From assembly GCF_002127325.2 (NCBI RefSeq), contig NC_035448.2, forward strand, positions 119,616,538-119,680,537: a stretch of DNA of 64,000 nt, given 5' to 3'. The position numbers and the translations under genes are program-made. Each line of letters opens with the position of its first letter. The first letter of the stretch is position 1. Source of the stretch: Helianthus annuus. Lineage: Eukaryota; Streptophyta; Magnoliopsida; Asterales; Asteraceae. The notes under the pieces were generated by a model. It made no database searches. It was not told where the DNA came from and worked only from the letters and a program-made list of their open reading frames with translations. This document shows, one piece after another, positions 1 to 12,700 of the stretch.

Positions 1-1032
1 TTATTCTTCTGTTTTGTTCATCTGGTTCTCTCTCGAAGAGTCTGAGTTTTCTCCTTGTTCGAATCCTACGTGATTCTGCTATTTCTGTGTATGTTCATCA
101 GCTGATCGTGTTATCAGTTGATTATATTGAACACTTGTTCATTCTTGATCTTACAAGTTGTAAGATCAAAAGGTTTCTGGGGGAAATCATTTTGGTTTGG
201 GTTAATAATACTTTTCTCCACGTTTTGTCGCTTTACTTGGTTTTCAAGTTCTTTTCCGCGTTCATATTATTGTTGTTTACACTAGCGACTAGCGAGTTCT
301 CCAACCTTACACTAGTCTACTCGTCACGTCACTTAGACCATTCATTACCCTCTCCTACCCTATGTAGTGGTGTCACTTAATCCGGTGACCCTCTTTATTT
401 GTTCCTATTTTAATATTACGATAAATTAACACATAAATTAATACAATCTTAAAAATAAAAATTAATAATTTCCTAAAAATTAAAATTTATGCATTTCTAA
501 TTTTTTATAAAGTTTAAAATTAAGTTTTTACAAATGAATTAATCTCTATTTTATAAAAATATAAAACATTAAATTATAGAATACTAAAAAAATAAAAACA
601 TAATTTTTTAAAAATAAAAACCCAAACAATCATCTTCTTCAACAACCTCCATCATCTCACCTTCACCACCCTTCCTTTACTAATAAAAAAATCAACAAAA
701 ATACATTAACCCATCGGCAAGAAGCTAACCCAACCCATGCCCGCCGCCCCGCCCATACCTGCACCACCAATGGCAGTGTGTTGGTTTACCCGTTGTGGCT
801 TATCTAGGCGCCTAGACCCCCTTATAAATATGAAAAGAATAACTTTAGTTAGCCTTATCCCCTAATCTGTTCATCGAAAAACTTAATGCAAAACTTAAAA
901 CACATACATGCCCAATTCAAGAGAACCCTAACATCGACATATTAAAGCAAATGTGTATTTAAAAATCACATAGTTAGTAGTGTTCATTAACGTTGTGTGG
1001 TACTTATATATATGATATATTTAAGTTGATGG
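1..1032. other. AT-rich DNA with no recognised gene
   Basis: No conserved protein, RNA gene or clean repeat boundary is visible. The open frame at 87-380 resembles no family I know and looks like chance. A C-rich stretch at 610-780 resembles a plant 5' leader, but no coding region follows it. Confidence 0.4.
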
Positions 1033-1398
1033 TTGGTGTTCAAAACTATCCGATATTTGAATCCGAACTATCGAAAAACTCGGATATCCGATTATTTCGG
1101 ATTCAGATAGTGATATAAAAAATTTCGGATATCCGAAATATTCTAATATTTATAAAAAAACAATTTCGTGTATCTGAAATATATTTCGAATATCTGACAA
1201 TATCCGAATTATCCGAAAATATATTCGGATATCCGAAAACTTATATGTGGATATCCGAAATATCCGGTTTCAAATAAATAAAAAATAAAATAAAAAATGG
1301 ATATTCGAATATCTGATTCATTATCTAAAACTTCAGATACGCATTCGCTAGCGAAACCAGCTATCTGAAAATTTTGGATATTCGGTTTTGAACACCCC
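1033..1398. repeat. hAT-like MITE built of TATCCGAA motifs
   Basis: The stretch is made of scattered copies of ATATCCGAA and its complement. It begins with GGTGTTCAAAAC and ends with the complement-like GTTTTGAACACCCC, which suggests short terminal inverted repeats. No clean target duplication is visible. Plant non-autonomous hAT elements often have this composition; the assignment is inference. Confidence 0.45.
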
Positions 1399-1689
1399 AG
1401 ATTTTATCGGTTTGTCTGCACCCCAAAACGAAACACCAACTCTAGTTCTGATGCTCATGTAAATTAATTAGTAAACAAAATATGAAACCCAAATCAGAAC
1501 ACATAAATGTTTTATACGTGTGTTCGTAAAAGGATACTAATAAAATGCTTTACGTTAAAAATCCAAAGAAAAATAGATGTTCTATATAAATACAAATATA
1601 TTTTCAAAAGAGATTTATCTATATATACAATACCAACAATAATATATAGGTTTTTTTTAAATATTTGTTTATTGCTTGTCTATGACATT

Positions 1690-1760
1690 ATAGTCTAGTG
1701 ATGCTACGGCTTAGAAACCATAAGGACCCGAGTTCGATTCCCACAAGAGCCTTTTTCCAG
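1690..1760 (+). repeat. tRNA-derived SINE head (possible)
   Basis: TAGTCTAGTGATGC looks like a pol III A box and GAGTTCGATTCC at about 1731 fits the B box, with spacing typical of a tRNA head. The sequence does not fold as an intact tRNA, so a SINE remnant is more likely than a tRNA gene. No tail or target duplication was found. Confidence 0.35.
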
Positions 1761-1964
1761 ATTTATTGAATTTCCTTCTGAATTAATGTGTAGACACATA
1801 GTGCAGATGAATATGATCGGGTGGTTGTTTATTGTCTAGTTTGAGTTTTTCTCTAATAACTTTTTCGTTAACTTTGTAAAAATTCTATATACAAAGTTAA
1901 TTTTAACTTTTTTTTTCAAACTTTTTGTGTATTTAAAATAAAGTAATATTTAGCAGCGTAAACT

Positions 1965-2318
1965 ATATCAAATACCAGTATTATACCGTTATAGGTTATC
2001 GAATCAAACAAATACCCACCAAATAAAATCAATACCGACACCATAATTTATATTGATATAATTTATATATAATAAAAAAGAAGTTGAATGAACAGTAGTT
2101 TTAGAATTATTTAAAATGGTATCGGGTATCGGTACCGGTCTCAAATTTACTAAACCGGTGTATTTTCGGTATCGGTTCTGCACAGGTATTTACCGGTTTT
2201 TACCCTCAAATACCGGTGCCGTACTTGTACCGACCAGTACCGAACCGTACCATACTAGGTATTTCGGTACTGGTACCCACTTTTGGGGATTCCGGTAACG
2301 GTTGGTAACGAGCTCATC
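1965..2318. repeat. GGTACC-rich MITE, copy 1
   Basis: Repeated GGTATCGGTACCGG-type motifs, ending in GGTAACGAGCTCATC. The same end is found on the neighbouring copy at 2509-2788. The left end is not clear. The open frame at 2116-2298 is only the repeat translated. Confidence 0.45.
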
Positions 2319-2508
2319 AAATCCTGTAGCAACGCAACAATGCAAGTAATTGCACCGTTTAGATTACTTTTCATACACACAGTAAGTAAACTGTATTTCG
2401 TTTAAATGAGTTTTTATATACACAACAACTTATTTTGCTTTCTTTTTTGTCTTTTTCTGTAATGAATGAATTGTAGCATGTAAAATTAACTTGGATATTT
2501 AGAATATT

Positions 2509-2788
2509 GATGAGCAAATCGTATCAAATCCTGTAAACGAACCGATATCGTATCGGTACCAAATTTACTATGCCAAATCATTTTCGGTACCAATTTGGTA
2601 CCCACCATTTGGCGTTTTCAGAATCGTTACTTTTGGTTCGACACCGGTCTAGCACCATACCTTTATTTATTGATTTTTTACCTTCAAATACCATACCGTA
2701 TTGTACCGAGCATTTTCGGTGCCGGTACCTAATTTCGATGATTTTCCGGATCGGTACTTTCGCTGCCGTTACCGGTACCGAGCTCATC
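2509..2788. repeat. GGTACC-rich MITE, copy 2
   Basis: Begins GATGAGC and ends GCTCATC, so the ends are inverted, and AATATT lies on both sides (2503-2508 and 2789-2794). The body is rich in GGTACC palindromes like copy 1. The family is unassigned; hAT-like is a guess. Confidence 0.5.
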
Positions 2789-2984
2789 AATATTTTAACG
2801 TGTTAGCAACGTAATAACTGAACTGAAAACAACCGAATTTCCAATGTGTAGGACGTGTGGGCCCTATTATTATATATTAGGCTATTTAAAATCGTTTTTT
2901 ATGACTGAGTGACTAACCTTACCACGTCATTTTATTTATGTTTTGATATTCAATATCTGTTTGCCGTTGCTGACACGCCTTTTG

Positions 2985-3028
2985 TAGTTATTGAGTTCAG
3001 CCGCAACGCACGGGATGAAAATAACTAG
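2985..3028 (+). mobile_element. Helitron 3' end
   Basis: GCCGCAACGCACGGG is followed by CTAG and a host T at 3029, the arrangement of a Helitron 3' terminus. It matches the style of the ends at 31468 and 53266. The hairpin is decayed and the 5' TC end was not located. Confidence 0.5.
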
Positions 3029-3179
3029 TTAGGTTTTATAACACTATAAGCAATATTAACAATATTTCCAATCACACCAATCAAAAAAATTTCACTACTT
3101 TAATACTATTATAGGAAAACTAATAACGAATAAAACTTAGAAATTCCACACAATAATACATTACAACTCTAGACACAAA

Positions 3180-3331
3180 AAAATCCCCCAACTAACTCCA
3201 CTCCGTCTCTCTCCTCCACCACCACAAACACCGTCGGTCAGCACAGTGGAGACGGAGGAAGTAGGTTCCGGCCGGCGTTACTTCTTCCACAGATACTTAA
3301 CAGCAAACCACCACCGCCGTTAACCAAAACT
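3180..3331 (+). promoter_or_regulatory. Pyrimidine-rich 5' leader of the LEA_2 gene
   Basis: A CT-rich stretch (CTCCGTCTCTCTCCTCC at about 3200) directly before the ATG at 3332 is typical of a plant 5' untranslated leader. No clear TATA box at the expected distance could be fixed. Confidence 0.3.
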
Positions 3332-3700
3332 ATGACCTCTGGTACCACCATTACCACAACCAACAACCCAAACCACCACAACAACCACCACTACTATCCA
3401 TACTCCGCCACCACTGGCTCCTCCTCCGCCTCTCTCAAAGGCTGCTGCTGCTGCCTCTTACTCCTCTTCTCCTTCCTCGCTCTCCTCGCCCTCGCCCTCG
3501 TCCTCGTCATCTTCCTCGCCGTTAAACCCAGAAAACCTCACTTCACTCTCCAACAAGTCGGCATCCAGTACATCAACCTCGCCGCCACACCTACCCCTTT
3601 CTCCGCCACTACTCCGCCCTTCGCCGCTGTCAATTCCGCCCCCGGCGCCTCGCTCTCGCTCGCTATTCGCATGATATTTACCGCAAAGAACGACAACAAG
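3332..3700 (+). CDS. LEA_2 gene exon 1
   Basis: Codes for 123 residues from the ATG at 3332: the N-terminal tail, the membrane helix and the first part of the LEA_2 domain. The donor is AACAAG|GTATAG. This ATG follows a CT-rich leader and is the first in frame. Confidence 0.85.
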
Positions 3701-6700
3701 GTATAGTATAATATTAAGTAAAGTAAATATTCGTATAATATTTAAAATACTTTTTTTACTTTGATATCTCTAATATAAATACGCTACGCTTGTATGAAAT
3801 ACAAACCGTAATTATGGTCCCGCATGGGACGGGACCATGGTGCTGTGAAGTGAAATATTATGGTCCCGCATGGGACGAGACCATGGTGGTGTGAAGTGAA
3901 ATATTTAAGAGTATGTTAATTTTGTGGTAAAGTGTAATTATTATACAATCAATAAATCACATTGACCACGTTATATTTTTTTCATTCCTTATTTAGGTAG
4001 GGATCAAGTACGACGAGTCCACGTTTACTATCATGTACCGCGGGATTCCGTTAGGTAGGGGTGTGGTCCCGGGGTTTTACCAGCCGTCACATAGCGTACG
4101 GCTGGTGCAGACGACGGTGTTGGTGGATCGGGTGAATTTGATGCAGGCGGATGCTGATGAGTTGTTGAAAGATGCTGCGATTAATGATCGGGTTGAGCTT
4201 CGGATCTTGGGTGATGTACGGGCTAAGATTCGTATCCTTGGGTTAACTTCACCCGCCGTGCAGGTTAGTGCTTTTGGACTCTTGTTTAGGTTGTTATCAT
4301 GCTTTGCTTTTTGTCGGAAGGCGTATCTCTTACCCCTTTTGCTAACGTACGCTGGTTAAATGATTAACGTACGCCGTCAAATTGATTCTAGATTTTCAAG
4401 AACCTACTTTGTAAAAAAGAAAAAAAGAAAAAAAGAAAAAAAGAAATTGAATTAAGGGTAAATTACAGTTTTCGTCCTTTATGTTTATATCAGATTACAA
4501 TGGATGACCTTTAACTTCAATAATTACAGTCACAGTCCTTTATTTGGAAAACCCATTACACTCTAGGTCCTTTAACACAAACCAGGTTAAAAATTTCAGT
4601 TAAGTATGATATGTGCCATTCACATAAGGGTATGTTAGCAATTTTACTACTATATACAGTACAAAATATCTTTTTATTTCTTTCATCTTTACAACCACAC
4701 ACAACCCAAACCAAGTCCCCTTACTCTTTCTTCTCTCTCATATCTCTCCCTCTCTCTAGAAAATGCCGGCCACCACCACCCTTGTGGCAGAGCCACGGCG
4801 GCAGCGCCACCCCGACAGTTAAACACCTTTAAAATCATTTAAAAAGGCTAAATTAAAGGATCCCATTTCCCATACAGTTAACAAAAAATGCAAAATTTCC
4901 CATTTACCTATCCAAAAATCATAATTTACTTCCCAAAACAGTCCATGTACCCTTCTAAATGCAACATATGCATTTCTCAAGTATAATACCCAATTAAAAA
5001 AACAAACTTTAAGTATAAAACACCCACCAAATTTCCAAGTCAAAATAGTTCATGTCCTCTAAACCTAGGTGGTGGTCATGGTGAATTGGCGTGAATTGGC
5101 ACCAACCAAATCTGGTAACATTTAATTGAAAACCACTCACCAATTTCTCATATCTGATCCTCCTGCTTGGTCAACCCAATCGGCACCCCTTTGGGTTGGT
5201 GGAGATGCGATTCGAACCTGAGTGGTAGATCTGGGCTGAATCTGCAACAATCAACGAAAATAGTTTATTCTCCATGAGAATCAATGGTTGAATCTGATCT
5301 CGGATACAGGAATCAACGGTCGAGGTCTACAATGGTTGGGGGTTTCAATGCTGTTGGTCGAAGTGGTGGTGGTGAGGCGTTTAGGTGGTGGCCGGAGTGG
5401 TGGTGGTGACTGGTAAGGCGTTTAGGTGGTCATCGTGGCAGTGGCGCTGGAGTGGTGGTTGGGGTTGCGGTGAAACTTTAGGTTACAGGGGATATGGATG
5501 AGTGTAGAGAGAGTGAAAGAGGATGTCTAGTATAAATTGTTAATTGTTAATTAATATAATAGGTAAAATTACTAACATACCCTCATATGAAAAGCAAATG
5601 ATATATTTAACTGAAATTTTTAACCTGGTTTGTATTAAAGGACCTAGAGTGTAATGGGTTTTCCAAATAAAGGACTGTGACTGTAATTATTGAAGTTAAA
5701 GGTCATCTATTGTAATCTGATACAAACATAAAGGACGAAAACTGTAATTTTTCCTTGAATTAATTAGTTATGCTGAAAGATATAAAGATGCTGTCTTATG
5801 TGTTTCTTTAAATGTTAAAGAATACTTTAAATTTAATTTGTGGAAGGTACTAGACATACAAAAGGTTACAATCTCATAGGTGTTTTAATAAAGTTAATTT
5901 AGAACCCTCTTTTTATATAATATAACATTCTCTCTGATTTTATACACTTATGGTAGACCACTTTTTTCCCAATTTATATGCATTTATTTGCCTTTAAATG
6001 ATTCCTTTCATCTTTATGTTGTTTAGCGTACAGAGTTACGTTTAGCTAACCATATACTCCGTATGTATTATTTAAATAAATGTGTTGAATATTGTTTTAT
6101 GATATATGCGTAATGGGTTACTTTTCTTGTGGTGGTGGCTGCCGTGTCACAACCACATGACTGTAAGATTGTCTCCCCAATCATTGGTAGTGGGTGCCTG
6201 TGTTCTTAACTCCTTTCCGATCAATCATATGTTTTTTTAGATTATTTTAGGTTGTTTTATTTACACACCCCTATAATCTTATTTTCACATCCCTAGGCCG
6301 GGTATAATGTTAAACGGGCTCTTATAGAATGTTAATGCACAGAATTTAATGTGGGGGAATGTGTTGTTTGTTTTACATAGGGCTGTAAACGAACCGAACG
6401 AACACGAACAAGGTCTTGTTCGTGTTCGTTCGTTAAGGAAATAAATGTGTTCACGAACGGTTCATGAACACTTACCGAACGAGATTTTATGTTCGTGTTC
6501 GTTCATTAAGGAAATGAGTGTGTTCGCGAACGGTTCACGAACACAAACAAACACAGATAAATTTGGCGAACGCGACGAAGGATAAAGATAGATGGCCCAG
6601 AGACTAGCACTCGAACTTGCATCCCTTATTGTGGAACGGAGGTCGATCGTATTCGCCAATGTAAATAATGAGAAATGAAAGGGAAATGATGCATAAACAA

Positions 6701-9700
6701 GGTGAAAGTGAGTTTCCTAGTTTAATTGTTAGGGTAATAAAATAAATAAAAGTTTAATAATATAAAAAGTACAAATAAAATATAAAAAAATACAAAGATC
6801 TTCAACTAAAACACAAACATACGAACATAAACAAACGCAAATCAACGAATGTTCATGAACATGTTCACGAACACGTTCACGAACACCTTACCGAACGTTC
6901 ACGAACGCAATCGAACGAACGCGACCTCTGTTCATGTTCGTTCATTTAACTAATCGAACGAAATTTCTTGTTCATGTTCGTTCGTTTATTAAACGAACGA
7001 ACATAAACGAACTTCTCGCCGAACGGTTCACGAACTGTTCGCTGAACGTTCGGTTCGTTTACAGCCCTAGTTTTACATGTATACGGGCCGTATAGCTTTA
7101 TACGAGCTGTATAGGGTTGTATACGAGCAATATAATGTTATATGGTCTGCATAATTTTGTTTCACAGGTTTGATATGGTTTTTTAGTTTTAAAATCTGTA
7201 TACGGGTCGTATAAGGTTATACGACCCGTATAGCCCGTACAGAAAAGTTAATTTTTGATGCAATCGGAAACCCGTATAGAATAGTTAATTTTTGGTGCAA
7301 TCGGAAAACCGTTTAATAAGTTTAGTAATTCTTTAAATAGTGTTTGCATATTATTTAGATATATCGGATTATGTTACGAGTTTGTAGTTAAACGTACTAA
7401 TAATGTTTAATAAGTTTCCACTTTGTAAAACGATAAATATGTGATATGATTATGATAAACACTACGACAACAATTATTAAACAAACAACTTTACATCTAA
7501 ACATAAGATTAATATTTACAATGTTTTACATCAAAAACAAACAAAAAGATAAATTTTTACAATGTTTCAAACGTAAAATAAAAAAAATAAAAAATACAAT
7601 AAGCAGCTATGGCGATGGTGGTTGTGGTGGTGGTGCAACGCCAGCTCGTGGAGGTAGGGCGCACCAGAATGTATAGTCATAATCGCCTCGACCATCCACT
7701 GTACATCCCCCCTGACAGTAGCTAAATCTACCCGTATGGCAGCTACATCCGACTCGACTGAGCGAGTCTCTCCTCCACCCCCAGTGGAGGCGTCACACGA
7801 GGTCTCACGCTCCGTCGATCGTACGGGCGATCACCGTGTACATCCTACGCAGCTACCTGTGATATATCGACGGCATCATCGCCCGCCCCCTGTACTTCGT
7901 GTCCCCCGGCCTCGCCTCCCTATCCGTCCCCCCCCCCCCCCCCCGGCTCCCTCTCCCCCGCCTCCCTCATCCCCGTGACCCTCATCCTCACCATACGACC
8001 AAATTAATTTTTTCCAACGAATTGGTGTTAGTTAAATGATACCATGACAAAGATGCCATCTAAAATTTAATTTTGGTAGTCCTTTGTTGACTAAACCAAA
8101 CGTTCTTTTCGTTCTACTAAATGGTATGACAAAAGATGCCTTCCATGTGCTAGTAGTTTGTAATCATCAAATTTGATTACAAAACTTATCGTAGAGCCTA
8201 GACTAAAACAAGTAATGTTTATGGGTATCATTTTTTGTCTAAAGCCATTATTCTTTTTGGTTGTCATATATTGACTAGACCAAATGTTTACAAGACTTGT
8301 AGTATCCTGTTTACTAAAGCAAACGATTTTAGAATCGTTTGTTTTGAATTGTAGAATCAATCCTTTGAATATAGAATTCATGATATTGAATTTACGAAAT
8401 TCATTCATTTGTAGTTACGACCATTTTTGATTGAGTAAATCATTTAATTTCGATAATAGTTAATCGATTGTTGTTTGTATATGTTTATAAAAAACAGATG
8501 TTTATAAAAATGCTTAAGGAGAGATTAACATAAATATTTCGAAGTAATTTAACAGTTAGAATAGAATATACCTTTCCTCCTTATCCGCCTAAGTAAATCT
8601 TTAAGTTGATTTTTCCAAGTGACCAACCCAACCAATTCTTCCCTACGGCCTTCTGCCTAAACGGTACTCTTATGGCTCCAGGGCTCCAGGTTTTGCAAAA
8701 TTTTAAAGATGAACATAATGGATAAAAAGGAAACTGATATTTTTATTCATAACTGTTCTTCCCTAAGGAAGAACTTCTTGATATTTACATAATACTCTCC
8801 TTTAGCAAGGAGACTACTCACTTACACACATATTTGTTACAAATGAAAAGTTAGAAAGGAAATGATACGAGAGATAAGGGATGCCTAAACTTAAAGAATT
8901 CAACTTCTTTATATAGTAGAAGTGAATTTTACAAAAGACCAGTATAGCCCTTAATCAACCGTCATGGATGAGGTTTATTTAATCGACAAACACGTATGTT
9001 GGGTCCAGTTCTCGAGTGTCTTCATCTGAAGAATAGCTGCCTTTTTCAGCAGAGGTTTTGTTTTCTTCAGAAGAAGATGCTTTACAATATTCGCACTGAT
9101 GGTTTTCAAATGTGCGTTGTAACTTTTGGCAAAGCTGTTCTTTAGTGGCGGGGCCTACTTCTATCTTATTGAAAATAATGCATTGCTCCATCCTTTCTAG
9201 AACTTTTTTTTCATGTAGTGGTAACAGAGTTCCACTATAGCTAGTAATTATGCAGTTGGTGCTGCAATAATTTACTTTATTAAATCTTACTGCTTTAATT
9301 TTTTGTAGGTTATTTAGGATTTGTATAAATCCTTTTGTCCTAATATCTAGCCATTTTTCATAGTCTTCTTTTATAACCCTTGAAGGGTTGATTGTTCTTG
9401 TTTTGGCAATACCAATTTCTAAATGATGGTAACTTGGAAAGGTTTTTCCTTGATACCAGTCAGGGAGTGTAGAACTACACTTGATGAAGATATTTGCATC
9501 TCTTGCAGCGGCAATTTTCTTTCGAAAATTTTTGATAGCTTTCTTCACTCCTTCGGATAAATTACTTATTTCAAGTAAATTAGGAGAAGGGTAAATGAAC
9601 TTTGCTAATCCAGCAAAAAATGCTAGAGAACTAGTTCTGGGCTTGCACCTAGACAAAAGATAATAAGACTTTTAGTAGCCTTATCTTCCGTGTAAATATG

Positions 9701-12700
9701 TTCGAACTCGAAATCGTTTTGGCTTAGGGCTCTAGCCTTTGACCAAATTGTTCTGAATTCGTCTAAATATATAATATCTTTTTCTTCTTTCTCTTCTTTA
9801 TTTTTGGTTTTGAGAAAGTGTTCCTGAATTCAACGACCCTTTCTTTTTTCTTAGGCTTCAAAGGTTCAGAAAAAATGGTTACCTTTAAAGGTATTTCTTT
9901 TTTCCCGAAGTTTGCTGAATATCGGGTGGCTTCTTGTTGGGCTTGTAATAATGACCCAATTTTTTTGAAGAGATAGTCAGTTTTGTTAACATAACTTTTG
10001 ACTATAGACTAGTCTTCATAAATTCCTCTGTGTTCGCCATCAAAGATAACATAAAATCTTTATTTAAGATTTTCTGGTGTCTGAGTGACTTGAGAGTAAC
10101 TTGGTCTGAGAGAGACCTTTTCAGTTTTTGGCAAACTGTCAGCCATCAACGGAGTTGATGTGCCTTTACCAGAGTCGTTTGCTTCTAGGCTAGATGAAGA
10201 TTTTAGTACTTCATTTACTCTATTTTTGCTTTTTTCCAAAGCAACAGGAGTAAACGGACTTGATTTTTCTTTATCCTTCGCCGTTTGAGAGGGAGTAGAT
10301 TCAGATTGTTTCCTTGCGGATTCCTGCTCTGAATTAGCAGTTGGTTCTAGACTTTCGTCATAGAGAGCTATTTGATCTTGAATAGCTTTTAATTCTATTA
10401 AAAGAATTTTTTTCTTTTAGGCGTAAAACCTTTAAATTCTCCTTATATTTTTTAACAATAAATCTTGCTTTTGTAAAAGTGATAGGTGATTCTTTGTTTG
10501 AAGGATGTGTGCTCCTTAAATAGGCATGGAAAGCATTTGACGCATGTATTTTTTATTATATGTTTTTTGAAAATCTCGTGTCAAGCAATTAGCCAGCACG
10601 TTTTTGGCCCCCTTAAGATGCTCACTGTTGAAAGAATATCTTGAAAACCAGATCTGCCATCTGACAAGACGGCCTTGTTTGTTATCTCCAGAAATTTTTG
10701 TTTTCAGAAAATAAATAAAATTTTTATTATCTGTCCTGACTAGAAATTTTACAGGAGTAAGATAAATAGAAAATTTAGAAATAGTGTTTTTTACCGCAAG
10801 TAATTCTTTTTCATTACTGTGGTAATTTCTTTCGGCTTGTTTAAAGCTCCCAGAAGTATACTTACATATGTAATCCTTTTGGAAGATAAAGTTTTGGAAA
10901 ACTGGTTAAGTTTTTCTTTATCTTTTTGATATAGTCTGTATCGGATTGTTTCCATTCCCATATGTAATCCTTTTTTAATTTTACCTGTAAAGGTTTCCTA
11001 AAAATCTTTGAAGATATTTTTTATCTTCTAAAGTATCTGGGAATTTTTCAATATATGTTTTTGTGGACAATGAGTCCCTTGATCTATTTCGAGACCTAAA
11101 AAGTTTATCTTTTTTTTTTAAAAAAAGATTAGCTTTCTTTTTTGATAAAATAATTCCATATTTTTCATTGTTTTTAAAACTGATAAAACATGAAAATAGT
11201 GTTTATTTTCAGAGTTTGAGAAAACTATAATATCGTCGACATAGACGGTACAGTAATTTTCTAAACCTCTTAAAGCATTTTGCATATGTCTTTGAAATAT
11301 GCTCGGTGCTTGTTTTAATCCAAAAGGAACTACCTTCCATTGATAATGACCATCTGGACATGTGAATGCGGTTAATAACTAAGATTCTTCATCTAACAGT
11401 ACCTGACAGAAACCATTTTTGCAGTCGAAACTAGAAAAATAGGTTTTTCCTCTCAAAAGAGTTAATAATTCCTGCATACAAGGAAGATTATGGTTGTCGC
11501 CTTTAGTAGCTGCATTAATTGCTTTGTAATTTACAAACATGTGCTTTTTTCCTCTTCTTTTTTCAGCTTCATTTTCAACTAAGAATGCTGGAGACATGTG
11601 AGGTGATTTACTTGGAATAATTAATTTTAAATCAAGGAATTCCTTAATCTGTTTATTAAATTCTTCTTTGTCCTGTGGACTGTATTTCATAGGTTTTACC
11701 CTAATAACAGTTTTAGGATCTGTTAGTTCTATTGATGTTATCATCCATTTTTTGGACTTTTCAGGATCTATAGGATTTTCTGAACAAATCTTTTCAAGTA
11801 GTTCTTCAATTTTTTGAAACTTTTGTATTTCAAGTAAAAATATTCTTTCCGGTTTTATAACCTCTTGAACAATATTAGTTCCAGGAATCTGTTTTATCTT
11901 TGAATCTTTTTTCATGGATTCAAGAAAATCTTGTTTTCCGATTTGAAAAGCTTTTGTAATTTTTTTAATCAAAATCATTCTTTTATAGATAGTAGGAATG
12001 GTAAATGGTTCTCTAGAAAAATAGATTATAAGATTTCTACAAACCTGGTCTAATTTAATGACTTCTTTGTTAGCAATAATTGCCTTAATATCTTTGGGAG
12101 TGTTTTCCCATAGATCATCAGGAATTACATGCTTGCTTGCTAAACAAAGACTTACCCATGTATCTACATAACAATGTAGAGCAATTGTTTTATATCCTTT
12201 GAAAAAGCTTTTTCCTTTGATATAAATTGAATTTGGATTAGTTATATTTGAATATGCTAATTCAAAACAATGAGTTTATTTATGATTCTCATCCCCCCAA
12301 CTAAAAGAGTGGTTAGAATTCTTTATTCAATCGTTCTTTTACCTTATCTCTGACGATGGGAATTTTCATTAAGTAGGCATCAATCCAAGAATGGAATTCA
12401 CCTGTGCCTAATTTATATAAATTTGTTTCATAAAGACAAGTAAAGTCGTCTAAATGACATGTATCACAAAGTCGTGCTTTAGCAAGATTTTGTCTTGCTT
12501 TTTCTAGCAACTTTTGATTTTCTCGGTCTTTATCTGTCATGAAGTCAAGACCTAAAAACATCATGTATATTGCATTTATTATTTGATCAAAAAGATCCTC
12601 ACCATGCAAATCTTTATTCCAAGTTGTTCCTTTGATGAAGTCTTTGTTTTAACTGTTGTAGAAAAAGCAAGACAAAATCTTGCTAAAGCACAACTGACGA

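Noticed and set aside
87..380. 97-codon frame at the left edge
   Set aside because: Hydrophobic chance frame in AT-rich DNA, no family features.
1690..1760. tRNA gene
   Set aside because: A and B boxes are present, but arms and acceptor stem do not pair; better read as a SINE head.
4033..4359. Reading of exon 2 through to 4359 as the gene end
   Set aside because: The tail after 4263 is intron-like and loses the family's conserved C terminus, which is found at 31882.
7736..7978. Pro-rich 80-codon frame
   Set aside because: Antisense of the C-terminal part of the ATHILA-like gene with a C-run; not a separate gene.
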